Source: Mycolicibacterium neoaurum ATCC 25795 (lineage in GTDB: Bacteria; Actinomycetota; Actinomycetes; Mycobacteriales; Mycobacteriaceae). From it: a DNA stretch of 64,000 nucleotides. The translations under genes and the position numbers were made by a program. Of this stretch, positions 15,164 to 24,208 are shown piece after piece (position 1 is the stretch's first letter; each line of letters opens with the position of its first letter). The stretch covers positions 124,001 through 188,000 of the forward strand of contig NZ_JMDW01000013.1 in the NCBI RefSeq assembly GCF_000691525.1, written 5' to 3'. The notes under the pieces are model-generated. The model saw only the letters and a list, made by a program, of their open reading frames with translations, did not search any database and had not been told where the DNA came from.

Positions 15164-18124
15164 TCAGGCTCCGAACACGTTGCGTACCACGTTTTTCGCA
15201 CGCCGGGTGACGCGCAGGTAGTTGTCGAGGAACTCGCCGCCGTCACCGCCGGCCCACCCCGCCGCCGCGGCGACCGCGTTCAGTTGCCGACCGGGGCCCG
15301 GCAGTTGATCGGTCGCCTTGCCGCGCACCAGCACCAGCGCGTTGCGTGCCCGGGTGGCCGTCAGCCACGCCTCCCGCAGCTGGGCGACGTCACCCTCGGC
15401 AAGCAGCTCCGCCGCACCGATCGCATCCAGGGTCGCCAATGTCGAGGTGTTGTGCAGCGCCGGTATCTCGTGGGCGTAGCGCAACTGCAGCAGCTGTACG
15501 GTCCATTCGACATCGGCCAATCCACCGCGGCCCAACTTGGTGTGGGTGTTGGGATCGGCACCGCGCGGCAACCGCTCGGCATCCACGCGCGCCTTGACCC
15601 GACGGATCTCCTGAACCGCCTCGGCCGACACCCCGCCCGCCGGATAACGGGTCTTGTCGACCAGATGCAGGAACCGCTCCCCCAACTCCAGATCACCGGC
15701 CACCCGATGCGCCCGCAACAAGGCCTGGATCTCCCACGGCTGCGCCCACTGGGAGTAGTACGCCTCGTAAGAGGCCAGCGTGCGCACCAGCGGACCGTTG
15801 CGGCCCTCCGGCCGCAGACCGGTGTCGACCTCCAATGGCGGGTCGGCACTGGGGGTTCCGAGCAGCGCGCGCACCTGTTCGGCGATCGTCACCGACCACT
15901 TGACCGCGACCGACTCCTCGGCGCCGTTGTCGGGCTCGCAGACGAACATGACATCGGCATCCGAGCCGTACCCCAGTTCGCCGCCACCGAGCCGACCCAT
16001 CCCGATCACCGCGATGCGCGCCGGCGCTCCCCCCGCGGGGGTCTTGTCCCGGATCACCACGTCCAGCGCGGCCTGCAGCACCGCCACCCAGATCGAGGTC
16101 AGGGCCCGGCACACATCGGTGACCTCGAGCATGCCCAACAGGTCGGCCGAGGCGATGCGGGCCAGCTCGCGGCGACGCAGGGTGCGCGCCGCGGCGATCG
16201 CGCGGGCCGGATCCTGGTGCCGCGCGGCCGAGGCGACCAACGCCCGACCGACCGTATCCGGGTCGGCATCAAGGAGTTTCGGACCCGACGGCCCGTCGGC
16301 GTAGAGCTGGATCACCTCCGGAGCGCGCATCAACAGATCGGGGACGTAGGCCGAGGTGCCCAGCACCCGCATCAGACGTTTGGCGACCGCCCCCTCGTCA
16401 CGCAGCGTGGACAGATACCAGCGCAGATCACCGAGTTCCTCGCTGATGCGCCGGTAGGCCAACAGCCCGGCGTCGGGATCGGGGGTGTCGGACAACCAGT
16501 CCAACAGCGTGGGCAACAACACCTGCTGCACCCGCCCGCGGCGGCCGCCCTCACCGGTCAGCGCCGCGAGGTGGGTCAACGCACTGCTCGGACCCTCGTA
16601 ACCCAGTGCGGCCAGCTGTCGTTCGGCCGACTCGGTGGACATCACCTCATGGATGCCCGGCTTACCGACCGACTCCAGCAGCGGCTGATAGAACAGCTTG
16701 GCGTGCAATCGCGATACGCGGTGGCTCTGCCGCTTGAGTTCGTTGCGCAGCACGCCGAGGGCGTCGTGCTGGCCGTCGGGCCGGACATGCGCCGCGCGCG
16801 CCAGCCAGCGCAGCGCCTCCTCGTCATCGGGTTCGGGCAACATGTGCGTGCGCTTGAGCCGCTGCAACTGCAGCCGATGTTCGAGCAATCGTAGGAACTC
16901 GTAGGACGCAGTCAGATTGGCGGCATCATCGCGGCCGACGTAACCACCGCTGCCCAGTGCGGCCAGCGCATCGACGGTCGACGCGACATGCAACGTGTCG
17001 TCGGTGCGACCGTGCACCAATTGCAGCAGCTGCACCGCGAATTCGACATCGCGCAGGCCACCGGTGCCCAGCTTGAGCTCGCGGTCACGCACACCGGCCG
17101 GCACCAGTTCGACGACGCGGCGACGCATGGCCTGCACATCGGGGACGAAATCCTCACGCTCGCAGGCGGTCCAGACCATCGGCATGAGGGCCTCGATATA
17201 GCGCGCGCCCAATTCCGGATCCCCGGCGGCCGGACGGGCCTTGAGCAGCGCCTGGAACTCCCAGGTCTTGGCCCACCGTTCGTAGTAGGCGATATGGGAT
17301 TCCAGCGTCCGCACCAGCTGGCCCTGTTTGCCTTCCGGGCGTAGCGCCGCGTCGACCTCGAAGAAGGTGTCCCCGGCGAATCGCATCATCTCCCCGGCGA
17401 CCCGGGTGCTGACCGCATCGGCGTTCTCCACGACGAAGATGACATCCACGTCGCTGACGTAGTTGAGCTCGCGCGCACCGCATTTGCCCATCGCGATGAC
17501 CGAGATGACCGGCGCCTTCCCCGGATCGTCGCATACCGTCTTGACGGCAATCACCAGGGCCGCCGCCAGCGCGGCATCGGCGAGGTCGGCAAGGTGTTCG
17601 CCGACCGTGCTGAACTGCAGCACGGGCTCGTTCTCGACCGTCGGCGCCAGGTCCAGCCCGGCCAGCACCAGCAGGCGGTCCCGGTAGAGCGTCTGCAACG
17701 GCAGACTGGCCAATCGGGTGTCGGCGACCTCGTGCGCGGCGGCGACGAACTGCTCGGCCAACGCATCCCGGTCCGGCAGCCGGACCGCGCCGGCCAACAG
17801 CCGCCAGGACTGCGGGCGCGCGACGAGGTGATCACCGAGTGCCAGCGATCCGCCAAGGACGGCGAACAATCGCCCGCGCAGCGACTTGTCTTTCAGCAGC
17901 GCGGCGTTCAGCTCGTCCCAGTCGTCCTCGAGGGCGTCGGCCAGGCGCACCATCGCGCGCAGCGCGGCATCGGCGTCCGGCGCACGCGAGAGCGACCAGA
18001 GCAGCTCGACGTGGTCGTCGGTGTTCCAGCCGAGCCGGTCCAGGTCCGCCCGAGCGGTCAGCTCGACCAGGCCCAGTCGCCCGACACCGGGCAGCTTGGG
18101 ACGCTGAGTGACGGGTTTGGACAC
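15164..18124 (-). CDS. glnE: Bifunctional glutamine synthetase adenylyltransferase/deadenylase GlnE
   Basis: Adds and removes AMP on GlnA1 to switch its activity with nitrogen status. The 986-residue protein has two nucleotidyltransferase domains: an N-terminal one with NYVSDVDVIFVVEN (about 250), corresponding to the deadenylase half, and a C-terminal one with GYGSDADVMFVCEP (about 720), corresponding to the adenylylating half, each followed by GlnD-PII-uridylyltransferase-like helices. The length matches the mycobacterial family. The gene lies between glnA1 and glnA2, 9 bases downstream of glnA2. Confidence 0.96.
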   Translation of the reverse strand: MSKPVTQRPKLPGVGRLGLVELTARADLDRLGWNTDDHVELLWSLSRAPDADAALRAMVRLADALEDDWDELNAALLKDKSLRGRLFAVLGGSLALGDHLVARPQSWRLLAGAVRLPDRDALAEQFVAAAHEVADTRLASLPLQTLYRDRLLVLAGLDLAPTVENEPVLQFSTVGEHLADLADAALAAALVIAVKTVCDDPGKAPVISVIAMGKCGARELNYVSDVDVIFVVENADAVSTRVAGEMMRFAGDTFFEVDAALRPEGKQGQLVRTLESHIAYYERWAKTWEFQALLKARPAAGDPELGARYIEALMPMVWTACEREDFVPDVQAMRRRVVELVPAGVRDRELKLGTGGLRDVEFAVQLLQLVHGRTDDTLHVASTVDALAALGSGGYVGRDDAANLTASYEFLRLLEHRLQLQRLKRTHMLPEPDDEEALRWLARAAHVRPDGQHDALGVLRNELKRQSHRVSRLHAKLFYQPLLESVGKPGIHEVMSTESAERQLAALGYEGPSSALTHLAALTGEGGRRGRVQQVLLPTLLDWLSDTPDPDAGLLAYRRISEELGDLRWYLSTLRDEGAVAKRLMRVLGTSAYVPDLLMRAPEVIQLYADGPSGPKLLDADPDTVGRALVASAARHQDPARAIAAARTLRRRELARIASADLLGMLEVTDVCRALTSIWVAVLQAALDVVIRDKTPAGGAPARIAVIGMGRLGGGELGYGSDADVMFVCEPDNGAEESVAVKWSVTIAEQVRALLGTPSADPPLEVDTGLRPEGRNGPLVRTLASYEAYYSQWAQPWEIQALLRAHRVAGDLELGERFLHLVDKTRYPAGGVSAEAVQEIRRVKARVDAERLPRGADPNTHTKLGRGGLADVEWTVQLLQLRYAHEIPALHNTSTLATLDAIGAAELLAEGDVAQLREAWLTATRARNALVLVRGKATDQLPGPGRQLNAVAAAAGWAGGDGGEFLDNYLRVTRRAKNVVRNVFGA

Positions 18125-18133
18125 CCTCTAAAG

Positions 18134-19471
18134 CTACAGCGAGAGGTAGTTCTTCAGCTCGAACGGGGTGACGGTGCTGCGGTAGTTCTCCCACTCCGTG
18201 CGCTTGTTGCGCAGGAAGTAGTCGAACACGTGCTCTCCCAGAGCTTCCGCCACCAGCTCGGAGCTCTCCATCTCGGCCAACGCCACACCGAGGCTGCCCG
18301 GCAGTTCCTTGTAGCCCATGGCGCGGCGTTCCTCGGGCGTCAGGCTCCACACGTTGTCCTCGGCCTGCGGGCCCAGCACGTAGTTCTTCTCCACTCCGCG
18401 CAGGCCGGCGGCCAACAGCACGGCGTAGGTCAGGTAGGGGTTGCAGGCCGAGTCCGGGCTGCGCACCTCGATGCGCCGCGACGACGCCTTGCGCGGGGTG
18501 TACATCGGCACCCGCACCAGGGCCGAGCGGTTGGCTGCGCCCCATGACGCGGCGGTCGGCGCCTCGCCACCGTGCACCAGCCGCTTGTAGGAGTTCACCC
18601 ACTGGTTGGTGACGGCACTGATCTCGCTGGCGTGCTCAAGGATTCCCGCGATGAACGACTTGGCGACATCGGAGAGCTGCAGCGGGTCGTCGGGACTGTG
18701 GAAGGCGTTGGTGTCACCCTCGAACAGGCTCATGTGGGTGTGCATCGCCGAACCGGGATGCTCGGAGAACGGCTTGGGCATGAAAGAGGCCCGCACGCCG
18801 TCGCTGAGGGCCACCTCTTTGACCAGGTAGCGGAAGGTCATCACGTTGTCGGCCATCGAGAGGGCGTCGGCGTAGCGCAGGTCGATCTCCTGCTGGCCGG
18901 GCGCACCCTCGTGGTGGCTGAACTCCACCGAGATGCCCATCTGCTCAAGGGCGTCGATGGCGTGGCGGCGGAAGTTGGGCGCCGAGTCGTGCACGGCCTG
19001 GTCGAAATAACCGCCGTTGTCGGCCGGTACCGGCGGGTCTTCGTCGTTGCCGGGCTTGAGCAGGAAGAACTCGATCTCCGGGTGCACATAGCAGGAGAAG
19101 CCGAGGTCGCTGGCCTTGGCGAGCTGGCGGCGCAGCACATGCCGCGAGTCCGCCCAGGATGGTGAGCCATCGGGCATGGTGATATCGCAGAACATCCGCG
19201 CCGAGTGGTGCCTGCCCGCGCTGTCCGACCACGGCAGCACCTGGAAGGTGGACGGATCGGGGCGGGCGACCATATCGGCCTCCGACACCCGGGCGAAACC
19301 CTCGATCGAGGAGCCGTCGAAGCCGATGCCCTCCTCGAAGGCACCCTCGAGTTCGGCCGGCGCGATGGCCACCGACTTGAGGTAGCCGAGCACGTCGGTG
19401 AACCACAACCGGACGAAACGGATATCGCGTTCCTCCAGCGTGCGCAGCACGAATTCCTTCTGGCGGTCCAT
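18134..19471 (-). CDS. glnA2: Glutamine synthetase-like protein GlnA2 (type I-alpha)
   Basis: A 445-residue GS paralogue, upstream of glnE and in the same direction. It has the active-site segments of the family: PEIEFFLL, SHHEGAPGQQEIDLRYADA, GGEAPTAASWGAANRSALVRVP and RIEVRSPDSACNPYLTYAVLLAAG. The segment that holds the adenylylated Tyr406 in GlnA1 reads AEDNVWSLTPEE here, so the modified tyrosine is absent and GlnE control is not expected. TAGGCT ends 6 bases before the ATG (leaderless), and a candidate GlnR box lies 22 bases upstream. Confidence 0.94.
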   Translation of the reverse strand: MDRQKEFVLRTLEERDIRFVRLWFTDVLGYLKSVAIAPAELEGAFEEGIGFDGSSIEGFARVSEADMVARPDPSTFQVLPWSDSAGRHHSARMFCDITMPDGSPSWADSRHVLRRQLAKASDLGFSCYVHPEIEFFLLKPGNDEDPPVPADNGGYFDQAVHDSAPNFRRHAIDALEQMGISVEFSHHEGAPGQQEIDLRYADALSMADNVMTFRYLVKEVALSDGVRASFMPKPFSEHPGSAMHTHMSLFEGDTNAFHSPDDPLQLSDVAKSFIAGILEHASEISAVTNQWVNSYKRLVHGGEAPTAASWGAANRSALVRVPMYTPRKASSRRIEVRSPDSACNPYLTYAVLLAAGLRGVEKNYVLGPQAEDNVWSLTPEERRAMGYKELPGSLGVALAEMESSELVAEALGEHVFDYFLRNKRTEWENYRSTVTPFELKNYLSL

Positions 19472-19493
19472 AGGCGAAGCCTAGGTACCGGCT

Positions 19494-19509
19494 GTTAAAT
19501 CTGTGTTAC
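19494..19509 (-). promoter_or_regulatory. Candidate GlnR box upstream of glnA2
   Basis: On the minus strand the bases read GTAAC-acagat-TTAAC, giving the AC-n9-AC core of a GlnR site. It lies just upstream of the -10-like TAGGCT (19478-19483) of glnA2. Its spacing matches the box before glnA1, which supports common nitrogen control. The second half-site deviates by one base from GAAAC-type consensus sites. Confidence 0.42.
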
Positions 19510-19542
19510 GCGGCCGAGTCCGGTGGCGACGAATCGGCCGAT

Positions 19543-21045
19543 TCAGCACCGCAACCCGGGCGGCGGCTGGGTCAGATCGGTCAGGAACGCCAGCACCGAC
19601 GTGTCGACGCAGGCGTCACCGTTGAACACCACCGTGTGCTGGCTGCCCTCTAAGGTCACCAACGGCGCCTGCAGCTGCGCGGCCAGGTTCACCCCGGCCT
19701 GGTATGGGGTCGCCGGATCACGCGTGGTGGACACGACGATGACCTTGCCCGGCCCCGGCGAGACGGCCGGGTGCGGCTCGCGGGTGGACGACACCGGCCA
19801 CAGTGCGCAGATATCGCGTGGCGCGTACCCGGTGAAGCTGCCGTACTCCAGGAAGGGTGCGGCCGCCCGGGTGCGCCGGTCGGCGTCCACCCACACCGCC
19901 GGGTCCGGTGAGAAGCGGCCATCGGCACAGCGGATCGCGGTGAAGGCGTCCTGCTGGCTGCTGTAGCGGCCATCCGCATCACGGCCCAGGTAGTTGTCGG
20001 CGAGCATCAGCAGGTCGCCGGCATCGGTGCCGTGGGCCAGCCCCAGCAGACCACTGGTCAGATAGGGCCAGTACCGCTTCGAATAGAGCGCGTTGGCAGT
20101 ACCGGTGATCGCGTCGGAGTAGCTCAGCCCGCGCGGGTCGGAGGTCGCGCCCGGCCGTTGGACCAGTGGGTCGATCAGCTCGTGGTAGCGGCTGACGAAC
20201 GCGGCGGGGTCGGTGCCCAGCGGGCAGGCCGGCGAGCGGGCGCAGTCGGTGGCGTACTCGTCGAAAACGCCCTGGAACCCGGCGAGTTGGGCGATGTTCC
20301 GCTCGATCGGATCGACAGCCGGGTCGAGCGCACCGTCGAGCACCATGGCGCGCACCCGATCCGGGTAGCGCTCGGCGTAGGCGGTACCCAGCGCGGTGCC
20401 ATAGGAGAAGCCGAGGTAGCTGAGCTGCTCCTCACCGAGGGCGGCGCGCACGGTGTCCATGTCGTCGGCGGCGGTGTCGGTGCCGAGACCGGCCAGGAAC
20501 GGCGCGCCCAGCTGGTCGAGACAGCGTTGCCCGAACCAGCGGTACACGTCTTCGATATGGGCGATTCCGGTCGGGCTGTAGTCGACCATCGGCTCGCGCC
20601 GGTAGGCGTCGATATCGGCGTCGGTGCGGCAGCGCAGCTGCGGTGTCGAGTAACCGATCCCACGCGGATCGAAGCCGACGAGATCGAAGCGGCGGCCGAT
20701 CTCGGTGTCCGCCAAGGCCGTTCCCATATCGGCGACGGTGTCCACCGCCGAGGCGCCGGGACCGCCGGGATTGACCATCAGGATCCCGATCCGCTCCCCC
20801 GATGCGGGTACCCGGATGACCGCCAGCTCCGCCCCGTCGACGGCGACGGTGCCGCACTGTGCGGTGGCGATGAGCGGCCGGTCACCCAGCAGCTGTGCGC
20901 AGCCGCCCCACGCGACGGCGGCCTGCGCGGGCACGACGAGCGCGCCGGCCAGCATCAGTGGGGCCAGCAGCATCGCGAAAACCCTGCCCGCCAGCCACAT
21001 GCCGGCCATGCTCGCACGGGCCGCCGCGTCGGCTCGGCTGCGCAC
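19543..21045 (-). CDS. Exported alpha/beta-hydrolase protease (Rv2223c-like, TAP/SCO family)
   Basis: A 500-residue secreted hydrolase. A signal peptide is visible (hydrophobic core AMLLAPLMLAGALVVPAQA). The mature enzyme has the oxyanion loop VNPGGPGAS, FDPRGIGYS, a nucleophile Ser in LGFSYGTALGTAY, and an Asp/His pair in the C-terminal peptidase domain (DPATPYQAG and EGSQHTVVF), which together fit the tripeptidyl aminopeptidase family. It is a close paralogue of the following gene caeA and lies 48 bases downstream of it. Cysteine pairs suggest disulfides. The start is uncertain between 21045 and an internal Met. Confidence 0.87.
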   Translation of the reverse strand: MRSRADAAARASMAGMWLAGRVFAMLLAPLMLAGALVVPAQAAVAWGGCAQLLGDRPLIATAQCGTVAVDGAELAVIRVPASGERIGILMVNPGGPGASAVDTVADMGTALADTEIGRRFDLVGFDPRGIGYSTPQLRCRTDADIDAYRREPMVDYSPTGIAHIEDVYRWFGQRCLDQLGAPFLAGLGTDTAADDMDTVRAALGEEQLSYLGFSYGTALGTAYAERYPDRVRAMVLDGALDPAVDPIERNIAQLAGFQGVFDEYATDCARSPACPLGTDPAAFVSRYHELIDPLVQRPGATSDPRGLSYSDAITGTANALYSKRYWPYLTSGLLGLAHGTDAGDLLMLADNYLGRDADGRYSSQQDAFTAIRCADGRFSPDPAVWVDADRRTRAAAPFLEYGSFTGYAPRDICALWPVSSTREPHPAVSPGPGKVIVVSTTRDPATPYQAGVNLAAQLQAPLVTLEGSQHTVVFNGDACVDTSVLAFLTDLTQPPPGLRC

Positions 21046-21093
21046 CGCCGCGGAGATCAGACGGTGACGCAGCCGTGACCTGTCGGTCGTCGG

Positions 21094-22605
21094 TCAGCAG
21101 CGGGTGCCCGGCGGCGGGACCTGGAGATCGACGAGGTACTTGCTGGAGATGTCGTCGACGCACCGGTCGCCCTGGAACACCACGGTGTGCTGGGTGCCGT
21201 CGTAGGTCAGCAGCGTCCCGCCGAGCTGGCGGGCCAGGTCGACACCGGCCTGGTACGGCGTCGCCGGGTCGTTGGTGGTCGACACCACCAGGGTGGGCGG
21301 CATGTTCTGCACCCGCAGCTCGTGCTGCTCCGAGGTGGGCGGAACCGGCCAGAACGAGCAGGTTCCCATCGGCGCGTTACCGGTGAACTCGCCATAGCTC
21401 ATGAACGGCGCGAGCTCACGGAGCTTGCGGTCCTGCTCGATGACGACATCGCGATCGGTGATCGCCGGTTCGTCGACGCAGTTGACGGCGACCCGGACAT
21501 CGGTCGAATTGTTGTAGTGGCCGTCGGCATCGCGACCCATGTAGAGGTCGGAGAGCGCGAGCATGGTGTCACCGCGGCCGGCGCGCAGCTCGGTCAGCGC
21601 GTCGGTCAGGTGGCGCCACAGGCTCGGCGAGTACAGCGGCAGGATCGTGCCGACCACCGCGTCGCTGTAGCCGAGCCCCCGCGGATCGCGGGTCCTGGCC
21701 GGGCTGTCGACCAGCGGATCGACCAACGACTTGTACACCTCGGTGGCCTTGGCCGGATCGGTCCCCAGCGGGCATTCCGGATCCTTGGCGCAGTCGGCGG
21801 CGTAATCGTCGAACGCGGTCTGGAAGGCCTTGGCCTGACGCAGATCGGCCTCCAGCGGGTCGGCGTTGGGGTCGACCGCGCCGTCGAGGATCATCGCGCG
21901 CACCTTGTCGCCACCGAACAGCTCGGCATAGGTGGCGCCGATCCTGGTGCCGTAGGAATAGCCGAGGTAGGTCAGCTTCTCGTCACCGACGGCCTGTCGC
22001 ATGGCATCGAGATCCTTTGCCACGCTTTGGGTTCCGATGTTCGCCAGGAACTCCTCACCCATCTTCTGCACACAGCGGTCCACGAAGGCCTTGGTCTCGG
22101 CCTCGATATGGGCGACGCCGGCGTCGTCGTACTCCACCGTCGGGTCGGCGCGTTGGCGATCGTTGTCCTCGTCGGAGTTGCACCACAGCGCGGGCTTGGA
22201 CGCGCCCACCCCACGCGGGTCGAAACCGACCAGGTCGAAACGTTCCCGCACCGGCTGGGGCAGGCTGCCCACCAGCGAGGCCGCCGCTTTCACACCGGAT
22301 TCACCAGGGCCGCCGGGATTGATGAAAAGGGTGCCGATCTTGGTTCCGGTGGCCTTGATGCGGATCATCGCGATCTGGGCGACGTCGCCGTCGGGTTTGT
22401 CGTAGTCGACGGGCACGGACAACAGCCCGCATTCGGCGCCGGTGGGAATCTGCGACTCCCCCGCCCCCGCCTCGCACGGCGCCCACTGCACGGGGGTGCC
22501 GGGCCGCGGGGCGGAGAGCACGGCGCGACCTTCGATGGCGTTGCTGCATCCGGATACCAGCAGCAGTGTCATCGAGGCCGCGAGAATCCCGCGCGTGAGG
22601 TTCAT
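21094..22605 (-). CDS. caeA: Cell-envelope serine protease CaeA (Hip1), lipoprotein
   Basis: Envelope-attached serine hydrolase; in M. tuberculosis the homologue Hip1 cleaves GroEL2 and modulates host responses. This 503-residue protein has a lipoprotein signal with Cys20 in LLLVSGCSN, the oxyanion loop FINPGGPGESG, FDPRGVG, nucleophile Ser217 in LGYSYGTRIGATYAEL, and C-terminal DPATPYQAGVD and DGTQHTVVF that supply Asp and His. It ends in a cysteine. ATG at 22605 gives a compact signal peptide; an upstream ATG at 22623 is possible but less likely. It is next to its paralogue, as in M. tuberculosis. Confidence 0.93.
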   Translation of the reverse strand: MNLTRGILAASMTLLLVSGCSNAIEGRAVLSAPRPGTPVQWAPCEAGAGESQIPTGAECGLLSVPVDYDKPDGDVAQIAMIRIKATGTKIGTLFINPGGPGESGVKAAASLVGSLPQPVRERFDLVGFDPRGVGASKPALWCNSDEDNDRQRADPTVEYDDAGVAHIEAETKAFVDRCVQKMGEEFLANIGTQSVAKDLDAMRQAVGDEKLTYLGYSYGTRIGATYAELFGGDKVRAMILDGAVDPNADPLEADLRQAKAFQTAFDDYAADCAKDPECPLGTDPAKATEVYKSLVDPLVDSPARTRDPRGLGYSDAVVGTILPLYSPSLWRHLTDALTELRAGRGDTMLALSDLYMGRDADGHYNNSTDVRVAVNCVDEPAITDRDVVIEQDRKLRELAPFMSYGEFTGNAPMGTCSFWPVPPTSEQHELRVQNMPPTLVVSTTNDPATPYQAGVDLARQLGGTLLTYDGTQHTVVFQGDRCVDDISSKYLVDLQVPPPGTRC

Positions 22606-22653
22606 GGCTGACCATGCTGCCATGCGCCGACATCACAGCTGGTGAGGGCGAGG

Positions 22654-24048
22654 TCAGGCGCGCGCCGCGGCCAGCAGGTCCGCCAACTCGACGGTGAAAT
22701 CGTCGGCCATCTCCCACAGGTCGGGCACCAGTTCGGGGCAGGAGATGATGCCGACGTCGAGCTTGCCGCGCAGCGACATCACGGTGATGTTGAGCCCCGA
22801 GCCGTGGAAGATCGGGCCCAACGGGTACATCGCGTTCACCTCGCAGCCCAGCAGGTACAGCGGGACCTGCGGTCCCGGCACGTTGGAGACCACCAGGTTG
22901 TGTACCGGCGCCGCGGCCGAGAGCTTGCTGCGGGCGTACACGCGCATGGCGATGCCGAACACCGCAGGGGCGGCGAACTGCGTCCAATCCTGCAGCAGGG
23001 TTGCCCCGATGGCCGAGCTGTGTTGTTTGGCCACCGAATTGGCTTCGGCGATGGCCTTGAGGCGCTCGACCGGGTCGGCGATGTTGGTGTGCAGTGACGA
23101 GAACATGCCGGAGACCTGATTGCGACCGGGCCGGTCGGACTTGTCGTGCACCGATACCGGGATCATGGCCACCAGAGAGGACTCCGGCAGCTCGTCACGG
23201 TCGAGCAGGTACCGGCGCAGGACACCGGCGACCAGGGCCATGACCACGTCGTTGACCTTCACCCCGAAGCGGTCCTTGACGGTCTTGATGTCGGCGAGGT
23301 CCATCTCGGCGAACGAAATGTTGCGGTGCCCGGTCACATTCGCGTTGAACGGGGTCTTGGGTGCGGCGAACGGGGCCGCCATGGTCAACCCCTTCGTCGC
23401 CCTGCGTGCGGTGTCGACGACGGTGGACACCGTCGACGGCAGCACGTTCATCAGCTTCAGCGGACGGGTGACGAACCGAAGTGCACCGTTGATCGCGATC
23501 TCCAGCTCGGTCGCTCTGCCGGGGCCGTCCACCGGGTCGGGCGGCGGGGCGTCGGGTTCGGTGGTGCACAACGTCGACATCAGGTTGGCGCCGGTGACAC
23601 CGTCGACCGCGGCGTGGTGCACCTTGGTCAACAGTGCCAGCCGCCCGCCGGAGTGCGCGTCGGTGCCCGCGACGTTCTCGATGACCCACATCTCCCACAG
23701 CGGACGGCTGCGGTCCAGCGGCAGGGAGGCGATGTGACCGCAGATCTCCGACAGCTCGGCGCGGCCCCCGGGTGCGGGCAGGCCGATCCGGTGCAGGTGG
23801 CGCTGCACATCGAAATCGGGGTCCTCGACCCACACCGGGTGATCGAGGTTGAGCCGGCTGTCGGCGAGCTTCTCCCGGAACTCGGGCATCGCCTTGACCC
23901 GCATGGCGAGCTCGTCGCGCAACCGGTCGAACGTGTAGCCGCCGGGCATCGTGGCGGTGTCCAGTTCGAGGATGGAACAGACGTGCAACGGCTGGGCTGC
24001 CGTCTCCAGATAGAGGAAGCTGGCGTCGAGCCCACTGAGTCGTTGCAT
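22654..24048 (-). CDS. Wax ester synthase/diacylglycerol acyltransferase (WS/DGAT)
   Basis: Catalyses acyl-CoA-dependent formation of triacylglycerol or wax esters at the membrane. The 464-residue protein carries the catalytic motif HHAAVDG at 144-150, an N-terminal MQRLSGLDASFLYLE typical of the family, PLWEMWVIE, NDVVMALVAGVLRRYL and the C-terminal SNVPGPQVPLYLLGCEV. TAACAT ends 7 bases before ATG 24048 and there is no Shine-Dalgarno sequence, so the start is probably leaderless. As far as I recall M. tuberculosis has no such gene between caeA and panB, so this looks like a lineage-specific insertion. It is divergent from panB. Confidence 0.9.
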   Translation of the reverse strand: MQRLSGLDASFLYLETAAQPLHVCSILELDTATMPGGYTFDRLRDELAMRVKAMPEFREKLADSRLNLDHPVWVEDPDFDVQRHLHRIGLPAPGGRAELSEICGHIASLPLDRSRPLWEMWVIENVAGTDAHSGGRLALLTKVHHAAVDGVTGANLMSTLCTTEPDAPPPDPVDGPGRATELEIAINGALRFVTRPLKLMNVLPSTVSTVVDTARRATKGLTMAAPFAAPKTPFNANVTGHRNISFAEMDLADIKTVKDRFGVKVNDVVMALVAGVLRRYLLDRDELPESSLVAMIPVSVHDKSDRPGRNQVSGMFSSLHTNIADPVERLKAIAEANSVAKQHSSAIGATLLQDWTQFAAPAVFGIAMRVYARSKLSAAAPVHNLVVSNVPGPQVPLYLLGCEVNAMYPLGPIFHGSGLNITVMSLRGKLDVGIISCPELVPDLWEMADDFTVELADLLAAARA

Positions 24049-24208
24049 GCTGCCGATGTTAGGGCTGCCGATGACCGGTGTGAGCAAATCCACTCGACCA
24101 CGCTGTTCACCCGACGTGACCCAAGGTGGCAGACTTGTCGGCGTCAGAAGACCCGGGGACCCGGATGGGCCTCGAGGACTACCCGACAACACACATCGAA
24201 GGACAAAG

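Noticed and set aside
15140..16894. Long open frame on the plus strand opposite glnE
   Set aside because: It lies wholly antisense to the well-supported GlnE protein, is rich in Arg, Gly and His as expected of a mirror frame in high-G+C DNA, and has no recognisable domain.
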